A program made the position numbers and the translations under genes. Below, one piece after another: positions 1 to 9,449 of a stretch of 64,000 nt of DNA. A model generated the notes under the pieces. It was not told the DNA's origin and did not search any database. It saw only the letters and a program-made list of their open reading frames with translations. This stretch comes from Agaribacillus sp965228415 (GTDB lineage Bacteria; Bacteroidota; Bacteroidia; Cytophagales; Cyclobacteriaceae). Numbering within the stretch: position 1 is the stretch's first letter; every line of letters begins with the position of its first letter. Location: NCBI GenBank assembly GCA_965228415.1, contig OZ245814.1, forward strand, positions 2,790,001 through 2,854,000, read 5' to 3'.

Positions 1-1
1 T

Positions 2-1513
2 GATACAGAGGCCAGAGGCATCGAAGGTGTTTTGGATATTTTCCCATTGACGTTATCAGAGGATGTTAAAAAAACGATGCACCCCAAGGTTGGCTATGTA
101 GATGAAGGTGTTGTGGTAGTAGCCGATTCGACCTGGACAGCATTTAAAGCAACCAAATTATTAAAAGTAACATGGGATACGGGGGCCAATGGCTCAAGGA
201 GTACCATTTCGTTGGAAAATGAAATGAAAGCAGCCAAGGATGCGGTTACATTTAAATTTGAAATGGGCGATTTTGAGAAAGTATCAAACGACCGCAACAA
301 CGAAATTCTGGAAGTTGAATACAACAATCCCCACCATCCACATGCCCTGATGGAACCTATCAACGCTACTGCCCATTTTAAAGGCGAGACATGTGAGGTA
401 TGGGTTGGTACACAAGACGCCGCTCAAACTAATGCTGAAGTTGCCAAGTTGCTAAGCCTGCCGCGAGAAAACGTGACGGTGCATGTGCTGAATTCAGGCG
501 GATCATTCGGCAGACGATACCATATGGATTCTTCCATCGAAGCTGCCTTTATTTCAAGGAAAATCAATAAGCCCGTCAAAGTCACCTGGACCAGGGAAGA
601 CGAAATGATGCACGACCATTTTCAACACTGCCTGAGGAACTATTTGACAGCTGTAATTACACCGGACAAAACGGTGGCAGGCGTACAAAACAAAGCAATA
701 TGTACCGTTGATTATGCGATATGGAGTGAAAAATGGGATCATTACTATGCATTTCCTAATATTCGAGGTTATCGCGCCCACATTCCTACCCTGGTACAGC
801 AGGGCGCCTGGCGAAGTGTCGGAGAACACTCCGGTTCTTTGGGAAAAGAATGTTTTATCGATGAGCTGGCCCATAAAACCGGGAAAGATCCGATCGACTA
901 CAGGATTGAATTATTAGGCAACGAAGTAGATTGGGGAGATCCCAAAGATTTTCCCAGCTGGGTAATAAACTATTTCTTACCAAGAAAAAAAATCATCAGG
1001 CAACGATATCTCGATACCCTGGAATACATCCGGACGAATAACCTGTGGAACAAGGAAATGCCTCAAGAGACAGGCAAGGGGTTTGCCATTGCAAATTTTG
1101 GAGATACCATTTGCGCTCAAATAGCAGAGGTGAGGATCGATGACTCGGAGTGTGGCTTTAGTGTAGATAAGGTTACCGCAGTGGTCTATTGCGGGATGGT
1201 GGTAAACCCTCACTTTGGAAGGGGACAAATAGAAGGCGCCATCGTCTGGGCTTTATCAGCAGTAAAATATGGTGGTATTGCGGTAGAAAATGGCATAGTG
1301 CAAAGAACAAATTTCGACAATAATAAAGTTGTAAGAATGGACGAAACACCGGAGATTGAGGTGATTTTTATGGAGAGCGACGAGGAGCCTTCAGGTTTAG
1401 GTGAACCGGGGACCCCGGCATTGGCGCCAGCCGTGCTGAACGCCATATTCGATGCCAGCGGCAAAAGGATACGAGAGATACCTGTCCGAAAAGAAGTTTT
1501 TCAAAGCGTATAA
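2..1513 (+). CDS. Molybdopterin-binding subunit of a xanthine dehydrogenase-family oxidoreductase (IorB-like), 5' end missing
   Basis: The frame is open to the left edge and encodes the C-terminal ~500 residues of a large molybdenum hydroxylase subunit; relatives of the isoquinoline 1-oxidoreductase beta type usually exceed 700 residues, so about a third lies outside the window. Family motifs are visible: GGSFGRR (cofactor loop), GAWRSVGEH followed by a FIDELAH stretch, and near the C-terminus SGLGEPGTPALAPAV, which carries the conserved glutamate of the family. Such subunits oxidise aldehydes or N-heterocycles with water as oxygen donor, paired with a small 2Fe-2S subunit that is not visible here. 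The substrate cannot be read from sequence. A TTG at 32 is internal, not a credible start. Confidence 0.88.
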   Translation, partial: DTEARGIEGVLDIFPLTLSEDVKKTMHPKVGYVDEGVVVVADSTWTAFKATKLLKVTWDTGANGSRSTISLENEMKAAKDAVTFKFEMGDFEKVSNDRNNEILEVEYNNPHHPHALMEPINATAHFKGETCEVWVGTQDAAQTNAEVAKLLSLPRENVTVHVLNSGGSFGRRYHMDSSIEAAFISRKINKPVKVTWTREDEMMHDHFQHCLRNYLTAVITPDKTVAGVQNKAICTVDYAIWSEKWDHYYAFPNIRGYRAHIPTLVQQGAWRSVGEHSGSLGKECFIDELAHKTGKDPIDYRIELLGNEVDWGDPKDFPSWVINYFLPRKKIIRQRYLDTLEYIRTNNLWNKEMPQETGKGFAIANFGDTICAQIAEVRIDDSECGFSVDKVTAVVYCGMVVNPHFGRGQIEGAIVWALSAVKYGGIAVENGIVQRTNFDNNKVVRMDETPEIEVIFMESDEEPSGLGEPGTPALAPAVLNAIFDASGKRIREIPVRKEVFQSV

Positions 1514-1558
1514 TCACTTGTGAAAAGTTAAAGGTACGGTAAGTTCTCTCAATACCGG

Positions 1559-1603
1559 AACACATTCAAAGGAGCTGGAACCGGCTTCTTTGAAATGTGT
1601 TTT
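1559..1603 (+). terminator. Intrinsic terminator after the molybdopterin oxidoreductase gene
   Basis: An imperfect hairpin about 20 bp long pairs AACACATT-CAAAG (left arm) with CTTTGAAATGTGTT (right arm) around a small loop and runs into TTTT. It lies about 45 bp past the stop codon, between two convergent genes. Confidence 0.6.
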
Positions 1604-1666
1604 CCACGCGGATGATGAGCGCAGCCATCTTTACATCCTGCCTCGCGATCATTTCAACGAAGATTA

Positions 1667-2764
1667 TCAGACGCCGGTCTCACCCATCAACTCCCGCAGT
1701 TTATTTTTCAAATTGTCGCCTCTCAAAGCTCTTCCGATGATGATGCCATTTTCATCGATTAGTACATTGTCGGGAATGCCATTTACGCCGTAGATAAGTG
1801 CGGCCTCATTTTCACCGCCCATCAGGTCACTGACATTTTCCCAGATCAAACTATCTTTTTCAATAGCTTTTACCCAGCTGGTTCTGTCCTTGTCAAGAGA
1901 CACGCCCAATATCTCAAATCCCCGGTCATTGTAGGCTTTGAATTCTCTCACAAGACTGGGGTTTGATTGGCGGCAGGGGCCACACCAGGAAGCCCAGAAC
2001 TCAAGCAACACATATTTCCCTTTAATATCAGAAAGTTTAATTTTTTGGCCGGCGGGGTTTTCCTGCTCAAAATCTACATACATATCGCCAATTTGCGGAT
2101 CCTTGTTTAGGGAAATAAACCGGGCAATGGACTTACCATTTTCACTTTGTTTTATCTCTTCAGAAGCCAGTTCAAACAATTGATTGGTTTTTTCTTTCCC
2201 CCATGTGGTTTTATAGATATTCAGAACATGTGCACTCACAAGAGAATTTGGGAATTCCTTAATAAAGTTTCGGTATGCTTCGCCCTGTCTTTTCATAACA
2301 GTGTTATATTCAGCCCAAACAGAATCCCGGTAAGACTTGCTCAACGTTCTGTCCCTAAGTATTTGACCGAGGCTGTCTTGCTCTTTTCTGAAAGGTCGAA
2401 TTCTTTCACGCAGCAGATCATCTTCCAATTGCGTTTCGGAGCCTGTTATTTTACTGTCCATAAATTTTCCTTTTTCTCCTTCAAAGCTGATCACTTGATT
2501 TTCGAGCCAGAAAAACTTATAATCCCTGGAGTTTTTTACAATCAGAAACACGTTGGTGGGTTTTTCAACACTTCCGGAAAAATGAAACTTTTCATTTAAA
2601 ACAATAGCGGAATCAAGGAGCCCATCATTGGTTGAAATTGTGATTACCGTACTGTCAGGAATGTTTTTCGCAACGCCATTCACTTCAAATCGCTCCTGGT
2701 TTTTGTCAGAATTACAGGAAATCAATAGCAGCAGCATCAAGGTAATTAATCCGATTCTCTTCAT
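1667..2764 (-). CDS. TlpA/ResA-like thiol-disulfide oxidoreductase lipoprotein with DUF4369 N-domain
   Basis: The 365-residue product starts with a lipoprotein signal (MKRIGLITLMLLLLISC, lipobox cysteine at 17). Residues ~25-115 resemble DUF4369, a beta-rich domain common in Bacteroidota, then comes a helical linker, and the last ~140 residues are a thioredoxin fold with the redox motif WASWCGPC and a cis-proline region near GIPDNVLID. It is expected to face the periplasm and reduce or exchange disulfides, for example in cytochrome or outer-membrane protein maturation. It stands alone, convergent with the upstream oxidoreductase gene. A second, differently built TlpA protein is at 49693-50790. 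Confidence 0.88.
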   Translation of the reverse strand: MKRIGLITLMLLLLISCNSDKNQERFEVNGVAKNIPDSTVITISTNDGLLDSAIVLNEKFHFSGSVEKPTNVFLIVKNSRDYKFFWLENQVISFEGEKGKFMDSKITGSETQLEDDLLRERIRPFRKEQDSLGQILRDRTLSKSYRDSVWAEYNTVMKRQGEAYRNFIKEFPNSLVSAHVLNIYKTTWGKEKTNQLFELASEEIKQSENGKSIARFISLNKDPQIGDMYVDFEQENPAGQKIKLSDIKGKYVLLEFWASWCGPCRQSNPSLVREFKAYNDRGFEILGVSLDKDRTSWVKAIEKDSLIWENVSDLMGGENEAALIYGVNGIPDNVLIDENGIIIGRALRGDNLKNKLRELMGETGV

Positions 2765-2983
2765 GGTTTTATTTTTTAGCTGGCGGCTGAAGGATAATGG
2801 CCAGAATTTTATAGGAAATTTTAAAAATAATCCGGTACTTTTTTATTGTTGATAAAGCTACTAATATTTTAAATAAAAAAACATTTGGTCAAAATGTTCC
2901 AGGCAGGTCAGGAGAAAGCTAGCGTGGCTTTATGCTGGGATTATAAGGGTTTTCCCTTCAAAGCAGGCACCTATCCGGACGGA

Positions 2984-3010
2984 TATTAGTTATATAAAGT
3001 ATAACTAATA
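2984..3010. promoter_or_regulatory. Inverted-repeat operator upstream of padR-like gene
   Basis: A perfect 10-bp inverted repeat, TATTAGTTAT and ATAACTAATA, is separated by 7 bp. It sits 46-72 bp upstream of the PadR-like start. PadR regulators commonly bind such AT-rich dyads at their own promoter, so autoregulation is likely (inference). Confidence 0.65.
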
Positions 3011-3023
3011 AAAAATGTTTTAC

Positions 3024-3050
3024 TATATTTGTTATACTTAATATAACAAA
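3024..3050 (+). promoter_or_regulatory. -7 box overlapped by a second inverted repeat (PadR promoter/operator)
   Basis: TATATTTG at 3024-3031 matches the Bacteroidota -7 consensus TAnnTTTG. It overlaps a perfect 9-bp inverted repeat, TTTGTTATA (3028-3036) and TATAACAAA (3042-3050), with 5 bp between arms. A protein bound here would block the promoter. The start codon follows 5 bp later. Confidence 0.65.
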
Positions 3051-3055
3051 GGAAT

Positions 3056-3388
3056 ATGGGAAAAGAATATATAGGGGAATTTGAAGAATTAGTACTGCTT
3101 TTAATTGTCATGCTGAAAGATGACGCCTATGGCCTGGCTATTCGTAAAGCGCTGAAGACTCAAGCCAATCGTACAGTTACCATCGGCGCTGTACACGGCA
3201 CAGTTAACCGGTTGGAAAGCAAAGGTTTTATACGGTCCAACCTGGGAGGCGCTACAGAACTGAGAGGTGGCAGGCGAAAAAGGCTCTTTACGATTACAGC
3301 AGCCGGCAAGCAGGCATTGCAAAGAAGCCGCGATGTGAAGGTAAACCTCTGGAATCAAATTCCGGAATTAGCGATCAACAACCTCTGA
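3056..3388 (+). CDS. PadR-family transcriptional regulator
   Basis: This 110-residue protein has the PadR winged-helix layout: N-terminal GEFEELVLLLIVMLKDDAYG, a recognition segment VHGTVNRLESKGFI, and a wing with GGRRKRLFTIT. PadR proteins are usually repressors of adjacent transport or stress genes. The gene ends 10 bp before a large FtsX-type permease, so both probably form one operon. Two inverted repeats over its promoter suggest autoregulation. A second PadR of the same length controls the convergent permease cassette at 6066-9003. Confidence 0.92.
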   Translation: MGKEYIGEFEELVLLLIVMLKDDAYGLAIRKALKTQANRTVTIGAVHGTVNRLESKGFIRSNLGGATELRGGRRKRLFTITAAGKQALQRSRDVKVNLWNQIPELAINNL

Positions 3389-3398
3389 ATAACCGATA

Positions 3399-5987
3399 AT
3401 GAAAACTCAAAACCCCATACCGCCCAAATTGGCCGACCAGTTACTCGCCTGGCTTTGCAGGGGGGATTTGCTGGAAGAAATCCTGGGAGATTTACATCAA
3501 TACTATAAGGAACTACCCGAAAAACCCAAATGGAAGCGAAGCCTGCTTTACTGGTTCCATGTGTTACATTTTTTACGGCCATTTGCCATTAAAAAATCTT
3601 ACCGACCAAACCCTATCATTATGTTCAGACACAACTTTAAAATAGCCCGGAGAAATCTGGTGAAAAATAAATCGTATTCCCTGTTGAATATCCTGGGACT
3701 GGCCATAGGCATGGCTTGCAGCATCCTTATTCTTTTGTGGGTGCAGCATGAGTTGAGTTATGACAGGTTCCATACCAATGCCAATTACATTTACCGGCTT
3801 TCCTGCAATGGTGGGGATTTCAGAACTGCCGTAAGTCCGGCCGGACTCGCGGGAGGATTACAAAGGGAGTTGCCTGAAGTAACATCCACGGTACGCCTGA
3901 CCCACCAGTATTCCGCCCTCTTTGAAGTGGATAATAGAAAATTCCAGGAAAAACGGGTTTTTTACGCTGACTCCAATTTTCTGGACATGTTCACTTTCCC
4001 GCTTGTGGCCGGAAACACCAGTACTGCCCTCGATCGCTCCGATGGCATAGTAATAACCGAAGAGACCGCCAGAAAATATTTTGGAGACGAAATGGCTTTG
4101 GGCAAAATGATCAGGATGAACAATAGCCTCAATTTTACGATCACCGGTGTCGTGGACAACATCCCATCTAATTCTCATCTGCAGTTTGATATCATTTTAC
4201 CCATGTCGCATCTTGGAAAAACAGACCGTAACTTGATCAATGAGACCTGGGACAATTTCAACTTCTACACTTACATCCAACTTTCAGAAAATATCCTGGA
4301 TGCGGATTCAAAAAGAGCCGGGCTCCTTGAAAAAATAAGCCGGATTTACAAGGCCCACGAATCAGAATTGGATATCAGTTTTAATCTACAGCCATTGGCG
4401 GACATTCATTTACATTCGAATTTACAAATAGATGTAGCAGGCCATGGAAATGTCCAATATGTAAATATCTTTTTTGGGGTATCGCTGTTAATTCTTGTTG
4501 TTGCCTGCATCAACTTTATGAATCTGGCAACCGCGAGGTCGGTGCCGAGAGCCAAAGAGGTGGGTCTTCGCAAGGTCGTAGGCGCCAGACGAAATCAACT
4601 TATTGGCCAGTTTCTAAGTGAATCCCTGATCATTTCATTTCTCTCCTTGGGCATAGCCGTTTTGATTGTGTATATGATGTTACCGGCCTTTAATGAAATT
4701 TCAGGCAAACAACTGGTTATTACTTTTTTAGATGAAAAATTGCTGTTATGGTTAATAACCATTGCATTGATAACAGGATTTTTGTCAGGAAGTTACCCGG
4801 CCTTGTTTCTATCGGGTTTTAAACCTGTCAACATGATGAAGGCGAAAATGAAATTTGGCGGTAGCAACCTATTTTTCCGAAACAGTCTGGTGGTTACTCA
4901 ATTTGCTGTTTCTATGCTGCTGCTTGTGGGCACCATCGTAATTTATAATCAGTTGAATTATATCAAAACCAAAAGCCTTGGCTTTGATAAAGAAAACCTG
5001 TTGTATATTCCCATGACCGGAGAGCTGTATAGCAAACGGGAAGCGCTGGAAACAGCACTTCAACAAAACACACTAACCAGTAACTATACGATTATCTCCG
5101 ATCTTCCGGCCCGACTTATTACCGGCACCATCAATGTGCAATGGAAAGGAAAGGACCCGGACGACCAAACAGTGATCCCAAGTATAGATGTCGATGAAAA
5201 CTTTATTGATGTCTTTCAAGTGCAGGTTGCGACCGGCAGGGGTTTCTCCAAAGCGTTTGCAACTGACGAGTCAAATTATATTATCAACGAAAAAGCCATG
5301 CAAATTATGGGCATGACCCCGGACAATGTTATCGGAAGCCAGCTCACTTTTGACAATTCAGAAGGTTCCATCATTGGCGTGGTTAAAGATTTTAATTTCA
5401 AGCCACTTCAGTATGCCATTGAACCGCTGGTATTGCGATTTAACAGAAGATTCAGGATTGTTGTAGTGCGTACACCAGCAAATAGTACTGAAAACGCCAT
5501 AGCCGCATTGGAAAAAATTCATCATAGGTTAAACCCCGATTATCCATTCGCCTATAATTTTGTAGATAAAGATCTTGAAAACCAATATCGTGGCGAACAG
5601 CAGATGGGAACCATCTTCAACCTGTTTGCACTGCTTGCCATTTTTATTTCATGCCTGGGATTATATGGGCTGGCTGCCTATACAGCAGAACAGCGTACCA
5701 GGGAAATTGGCATACGCAAAGTATTAGGTGCCAGTACTTTTAGCCTGGTGAATTTCTTATCCAGGGATTTTCTCAAACTCGTTGCGCTCTCTCTCATAAT
5801 TGCCACACCTTTATCATGGCATTTTATGAATCAATGGTTGCAGGATTTTGCCTATCGTACCGAAATCTCCTGGTGGATGTTTGCGGTTGCCGGAATGGCA
5901 ACGCTCGTCCTTACTATATTAACAGTAAGCTACCAGGTGGTTAGTGCCGCTTTGATGAATCCGGTCAAAAGTCTGCGATCGGGTTAA
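3399..5987 (+). CDS. ABC transporter permease (MacB/FtsX type) with PadR-associated prefix domain
   Basis: The 862-residue protein has a short N-terminal soluble/helical prefix (~1-75) of the kind found in PadR-linked permeases, then two MacB-like periplasmic domains, each linked to an FtsX permease domain. The first transmembrane helix follows NLVKNKSYSLLNILGLAIGM near residue 90, a three-helix FtsX block lies near 330-450, and the second copy ends the protein with QRTREIGIRKVLGAS and VNPVKSLRSG-like family sequence. Such proteins normally work with a separate LolD/MacB ATPase in lipoprotein or peptide export or in mechanical signalling; no ATPase gene is adjacent. Cotranscription with the upstream PadR gene is likely. 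Confidence 0.9.
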   Translation: MKTQNPIPPKLADQLLAWLCRGDLLEEILGDLHQYYKELPEKPKWKRSLLYWFHVLHFLRPFAIKKSYRPNPIIMFRHNFKIARRNLVKNKSYSLLNILGLAIGMACSILILLWVQHELSYDRFHTNANYIYRLSCNGGDFRTAVSPAGLAGGLQRELPEVTSTVRLTHQYSALFEVDNRKFQEKRVFYADSNFLDMFTFPLVAGNTSTALDRSDGIVITEETARKYFGDEMALGKMIRMNNSLNFTITGVVDNIPSNSHLQFDIILPMSHLGKTDRNLINETWDNFNFYTYIQLSENILDADSKRAGLLEKISRIYKAHESELDISFNLQPLADIHLHSNLQIDVAGHGNVQYVNIFFGVSLLILVVACINFMNLATARSVPRAKEVGLRKVVGARRNQLIGQFLSESLIISFLSLGIAVLIVYMMLPAFNEISGKQLVITFLDEKLLLWLITIALITGFLSGSYPALFLSGFKPVNMMKAKMKFGGSNLFFRNSLVVTQFAVSMLLLVGTIVIYNQLNYIKTKSLGFDKENLLYIPMTGELYSKREALETALQQNTLTSNYTIISDLPARLITGTINVQWKGKDPDDQTVIPSIDVDENFIDVFQVQVATGRGFSKAFATDESNYIINEKAMQIMGMTPDNVIGSQLTFDNSEGSIIGVVKDFNFKPLQYAIEPLVLRFNRRFRIVVVRTPANSTENAIAALEKIHHRLNPDYPFAYNFVDKDLENQYRGEQQMGTIFNLFALLAIFISCLGLYGLAAYTAEQRTREIGIRKVLGASTFSLVNFLSRDFLKLVALSLIIATPLSWHFMNQWLQDFAYRTEISWWMFAVAGMATLVLTILTVSYQVVSAALMNPVKSLRSG

Positions 5988-6065
5988 AACAGGGTATTAT
6001 TGTTTTCCTTATCGGCCAGGCAGTTACACATACCTGTCGCCACAATGGCGCTGAAAGGTTGACAT

Positions 6066-8669
6066 TCATTCGTGTCTCAAACATTCCACGGGATTGCTCA
6101 TGGCTGCTCTAATGGATTGGCTACTTATTGTCAGGAAAGCAAGGATAAACATGGCAAAAGCTGGCAAAGCGAACATCCACCAGGAGATATCAATTCTGTA
6201 AGTGTAATCACTAAGCCACCAATTTGTTAAATACCATGCAATGGGTGCCGCTATTAAAAATCCAAATAACACGAGGCGCAAAAAATCTTGCGACATTATC
6301 CTAACAAGATTCAATGTAGAAGCTCCCATTACTTTACGTATGCCAATTTCCCTGATGCGCTGATCCAACGCAAGTACAACCAGGCCGAAAAGACCAATGG
6401 ATGCGATCAACATAGACAATACCGTGAAAAAGCCAACGGTCTTGCCCATCGTCAAATCAGTCTTGTAGCGTCGATCAAACTCGTCATCAAGAAAGCTGTA
6501 TTCAAATGGGAAATTGGAATATTGCTTTATGGTACTTTCCAGCAATGAAAGTGTACCGGGAATATCTTCAGGTCCGATCTTTACACTAATGTATTCAAAC
6601 CAGGCTTTGTTATTCATGCTAAGCATAAGGGGCTCAATGCCGTGCTTCAGAGGAAGCATATGGAAATCCTTTACCACGCCAATAACCGTTCCCCTGTGCT
6701 TAATATGTTTTCCAAGGGCCTCATCAGGTTGCCAGCCCAGTGATTCACAGGCTTTTTCATTTAATAGCAGCGCATTTTTAGCATCCGCAGAAGCAGGTGA
6801 GACATCCTTTCCTGCAACCAATTCTATCCCGTAAACGGCCAGAAAATCATCCGTGATATTCGTTCTGTAAATCACAAGAGGATTATCAGTATTGCCCTGC
6901 TCATAGTTGATAACAGAGTTGGAGGTTATATTTGTCGGCAAGTGCCCTGAGGCAGTCACCTGAATGATATTGGGATTATTTGACCAAGTATTCTTCATGA
7001 CCTCGTATTTTTCCTGCGAAGGAAAATCGTGTAAACGTATCGTAATAATGCGCTCCCGGTCATAACCGATTTCTCTTTGTTGCATAAAACGAAACTGTAC
7101 ATATATAACGAGGCTGCTGATAATCATCACAATGGATACTGCGTATTGTCCGGTGATAAGCAGCCGTTGAAACCTGCGTCCTGCTGACAAATCAGGCAAC
7201 TTTCCCTTCAATACCTGAACGGGCCTTAGTCCTGATATAAAGAACGCCGGATAACTTCCTGACAACAAGCCTACCATCAATACAAGCAAGATGAGTCCTG
7301 GTAGTAATAGCTTGTTTTCAAAGAGGTTAACTGCAATGGGTCTCTCTATCAACCCGGCAAAAACCGGCAAGAAAATGGCCAGCAATATGAAAGCTACCAG
7401 CAAGGCTATAAAAGATAGCAGCATTGACTCCCCTAAAAATTGCCATATAAGCTGCCGTCTCACAGCACCAATTGCTTTTCTTAACCCCACTTCCCTTGCC
7501 CTGTTCATCGATCTTGCGATAGCCAGATTCATATAATTAATACAGGCCAGTAATAGCACCAGGACAGCGGTGACCGAAAAAGTGCTAACCAGTCGCGGAT
7601 TACCCTTAAGCCCAATATCGTCATTCACCTGGTTTTCCAGATGGTACTCACTAAATGGCTGCAAAAGATAAGTTTCCTGATGATAATCTGTCCAGAGACT
7701 CTCCTCCTGATATTTCTTTAATAGATCAGGCATTTTTGACTCAATTAACTTAGGCGTGGCCTCTTTGGCAAGCACAAGAAAGGTGTGCGAATTGCTGGTG
7801 TCCCACGAATTGCGATAATAAATGTGTGACTGGAGAGGAGCCAGAAATGAAAACCTGAAAGTGGTATTAGCTGGTGGATCCTCGATAATTCCGGAAACAG
7901 TAAAGACTTTTATATCCTGGCGAATCTGGCGGGTAAGATTTTTTCCTACAGGATCGTCATTTCCAAAAAGCTTGAATGCCAGCGACCGGGTAAGCACAAT
8001 ACTCTCGGGATGAGAAAGTGCGGTGGCTGGATTGCCCTGCAAAAACTGAAAGGAGAAAACATCAAAAAATTTCAAGTCAACCCAAAGGCCATTTTCCAGG
8101 TAGTGATGCTGCTCATTCCCTAACAAAACCTCATGTTCCTCCATACTTGTCAAATTGGTGATCTCCGGGAACTCGGTCCTGATTGCTTCCGCTAGCGGCA
8201 AGGGGATGGTAGCATAATATGCCGATCCCAAATATTCTTCCCCACTTTTTTCGTGTGCGTAAACACGAAAAATACGATCAACATTGTCGAAATGCCTGTC
8301 ATAAGAAAGTTCGTGCGTCACATAAAGAAAAATGGCTACAAAGCAAGCAATTCCTATTGCCAGTCCACCGATATTGATGAAGGCATAGCGCTTTTGTCTA
8401 AATAAATTCCGGCCGGCAACTTTGAGATAGTTTTTATACATGCCGTTTTGATTGCGTGTTTGACTATTTTTAAATGATCTGATAATGCCCGGCCTCATTA
8501 ACAAAATAATTTCCTTTAATAATGCCCACCTGGCCTTTGCCTCACCTTGCTTTTCACACACTCGCTCATACAATTCAAGCAGGTCGCCTTCAATATCCGG
8601 GTGATATTCCGGCTTGCAAAACCATTTTAAAAATTTCAGAAGCTTCCTGGGTGGTGGTAAAGCTTTCAT
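6066..8669 (-). CDS. ABC transporter permease (MacB/FtsX type) with PadR-associated prefix domain
   Basis: At 867 residues this is a paralogue of the convergent gene at 3399-5987 and has the same plan: prefix domain (~1-80, with HPDIEGDLLELYER), then two MacB periplasmic/FtsX units. Recognisable stretches are RQKRYAFINIGGLAIGIACF, the first FtsX block with NRAREVGLRKAIGAV, and the second with QRIREIGIRKVMGAS. It begins 1 bp after the stop of its PadR gene, so the two are almost certainly cotranscribed. No ATP-binding subunit is near, so it must borrow an ATPase or act as a sensor. Substrate unknown. Confidence 0.9.
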   Translation of the reverse strand: MKALPPPRKLLKFLKWFCKPEYHPDIEGDLLELYERVCEKQGEAKARWALLKEIILLMRPGIIRSFKNSQTRNQNGMYKNYLKVAGRNLFRQKRYAFINIGGLAIGIACFVAIFLYVTHELSYDRHFDNVDRIFRVYAHEKSGEEYLGSAYYATIPLPLAEAIRTEFPEITNLTSMEEHEVLLGNEQHHYLENGLWVDLKFFDVFSFQFLQGNPATALSHPESIVLTRSLAFKLFGNDDPVGKNLTRQIRQDIKVFTVSGIIEDPPANTTFRFSFLAPLQSHIYYRNSWDTSNSHTFLVLAKEATPKLIESKMPDLLKKYQEESLWTDYHQETYLLQPFSEYHLENQVNDDIGLKGNPRLVSTFSVTAVLVLLLACINYMNLAIARSMNRAREVGLRKAIGAVRRQLIWQFLGESMLLSFIALLVAFILLAIFLPVFAGLIERPIAVNLFENKLLLPGLILLVLMVGLLSGSYPAFFISGLRPVQVLKGKLPDLSAGRRFQRLLITGQYAVSIVMIISSLVIYVQFRFMQQREIGYDRERIITIRLHDFPSQEKYEVMKNTWSNNPNIIQVTASGHLPTNITSNSVINYEQGNTDNPLVIYRTNITDDFLAVYGIELVAGKDVSPASADAKNALLLNEKACESLGWQPDEALGKHIKHRGTVIGVVKDFHMLPLKHGIEPLMLSMNNKAWFEYISVKIGPEDIPGTLSLLESTIKQYSNFPFEYSFLDDEFDRRYKTDLTMGKTVGFFTVLSMLIASIGLFGLVVLALDQRIREIGIRKVMGASTLNLVRIMSQDFLRLVLFGFLIAAPIAWYLTNWWLSDYTYRIDISWWMFALPAFAMFILAFLTISSQSIRAAMSNPVECLRHE

Positions 8670-8670
8670 C

Positions 8671-9003
8671 TCATTCCAATTTTAAAATCAATTGAGGAAG
8701 TGAATCCCACAGCTCATTTCGGGTTTGCCTTGTGTATTCAATGGCCTTTTTTCCATAACCGGTAATGGTAAAATAAAGCTTTGGACGCCCGCCACGGGAT
8801 TGGGATGACTCACCATGGGTTGAACTTAAAAAACCCTTTTTTTCAAGCCTCCTCAATGTTATTTGCAATGCACCGACGCTTACCTCCCGACGCAGCCGGT
8901 TTTCAATCTCATCCTTAATTGTTACCCCGTAAGCATTGCCGTGCAGTATACCTACCGTCAACAATACAATTTCTTCAAATTCTCCGATTCTATACTTTTT
9001 CAT
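8671..9003 (-). CDS. PadR-family transcriptional regulator
   Basis: This 110-residue PadR winged-helix protein has IGEFEEIVLLTVGILHGNAYG at the N-terminus, ITLRRLEKKGFL in the recognition region and GGRPKLYFTIT in the wing. It is the first gene of a two-gene unit with the permease at 6066-8669. The upstream inverted repeat AATACTA/TAGTATT is unlike the dyads of the other PadR gene, so the two cassettes probably respond separately. Confidence 0.92.
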   Translation of the reverse strand: MKKYRIGEFEEIVLLTVGILHGNAYGVTIKDEIENRLRREVSVGALQITLRRLEKKGFLSSTHGESSQSRGGRPKLYFTITGYGKKAIEYTRQTRNELWDSLPQLILKLE

Positions 9004-9007
9004 TTTA

Positions 9008-9026
9008 AATACTACAAAATAGTATT
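9008..9026. promoter_or_regulatory. Inverted-repeat operator upstream of the second padR-like gene
   Basis: The perfect 7-bp dyad AATACTA and TAGTATT, 5 bp apart, begins 5 bp from the PadR start codon. A lone half-like AGTAGTATT lies further out near 9062. Position and form fit a PadR autoregulatory site (inference). Confidence 0.55.
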
Positions 9027-9296
9027 GTAATTATAACTAAAAATTAGGGTTAAACAAATAAAGTAGTATTATTTTTTAATTATTTACAATTTTGGACCAT
9101 GTCCTTTACCCCTGGTTTGACATCTACCATCAATTGGCATTAATTATTCCCGGGGTTTTCTTAAGATCGTAGGGCTCCCGATGTTACAGGTAACAGGATT
9201 GTTGGGTTTCGCATTGACAACCTGTCAATTCAATATGTTAAAATGAATATTTTAACCATATTTGTTTTGCAGTACAAACGGTTCAATTTAAAAAAT

Positions 9297-9449
9297 ATGA
9301 AACCGAACATGGCTTAATCAATACACAGCGCGTGTCGCTGAAGCTTTCTCCGACGGCCGTAGCCTTTGGCGAAGGACTTAGCGGAGGCACAAAGGAATGA
9401 TTATAATATGTGAGGTTCCATGTGACCAATGAAAATAAATTATAAACAC
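9297..9449 (+). repeat. Dispersed ~150-nt leader repeat, copy 1
   Basis: This stretch is closely similar to 41393-41544 from ATGAAACCGA to the start codon of the downstream gene (shared ends: AAATTATAAACA then ATG). The middle differs but can fold in both: here the left arm 9336-9354 pairs with the right arm 9365-9383. The downstream genes are unrelated, so the leader moved or spread independently of them. The rest of the gap 9004-9296 shows only the PadR operator and AT-rich sequence. Confidence 0.7.

Noticed and set aside
5988..6065. Hairpin CGCCA-CAA-TGGCG between convergent permease genes
   Set aside because: The stem is only 5 bp and there is no T run, so a terminator call would be weak.
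9429..9449. ATG at 9429 as start of the M81 gene
   Set aside because: It would add seven residues before a clear lipoprotein signal, and the repeat copy at 41545 shows the start corresponds to 9450.
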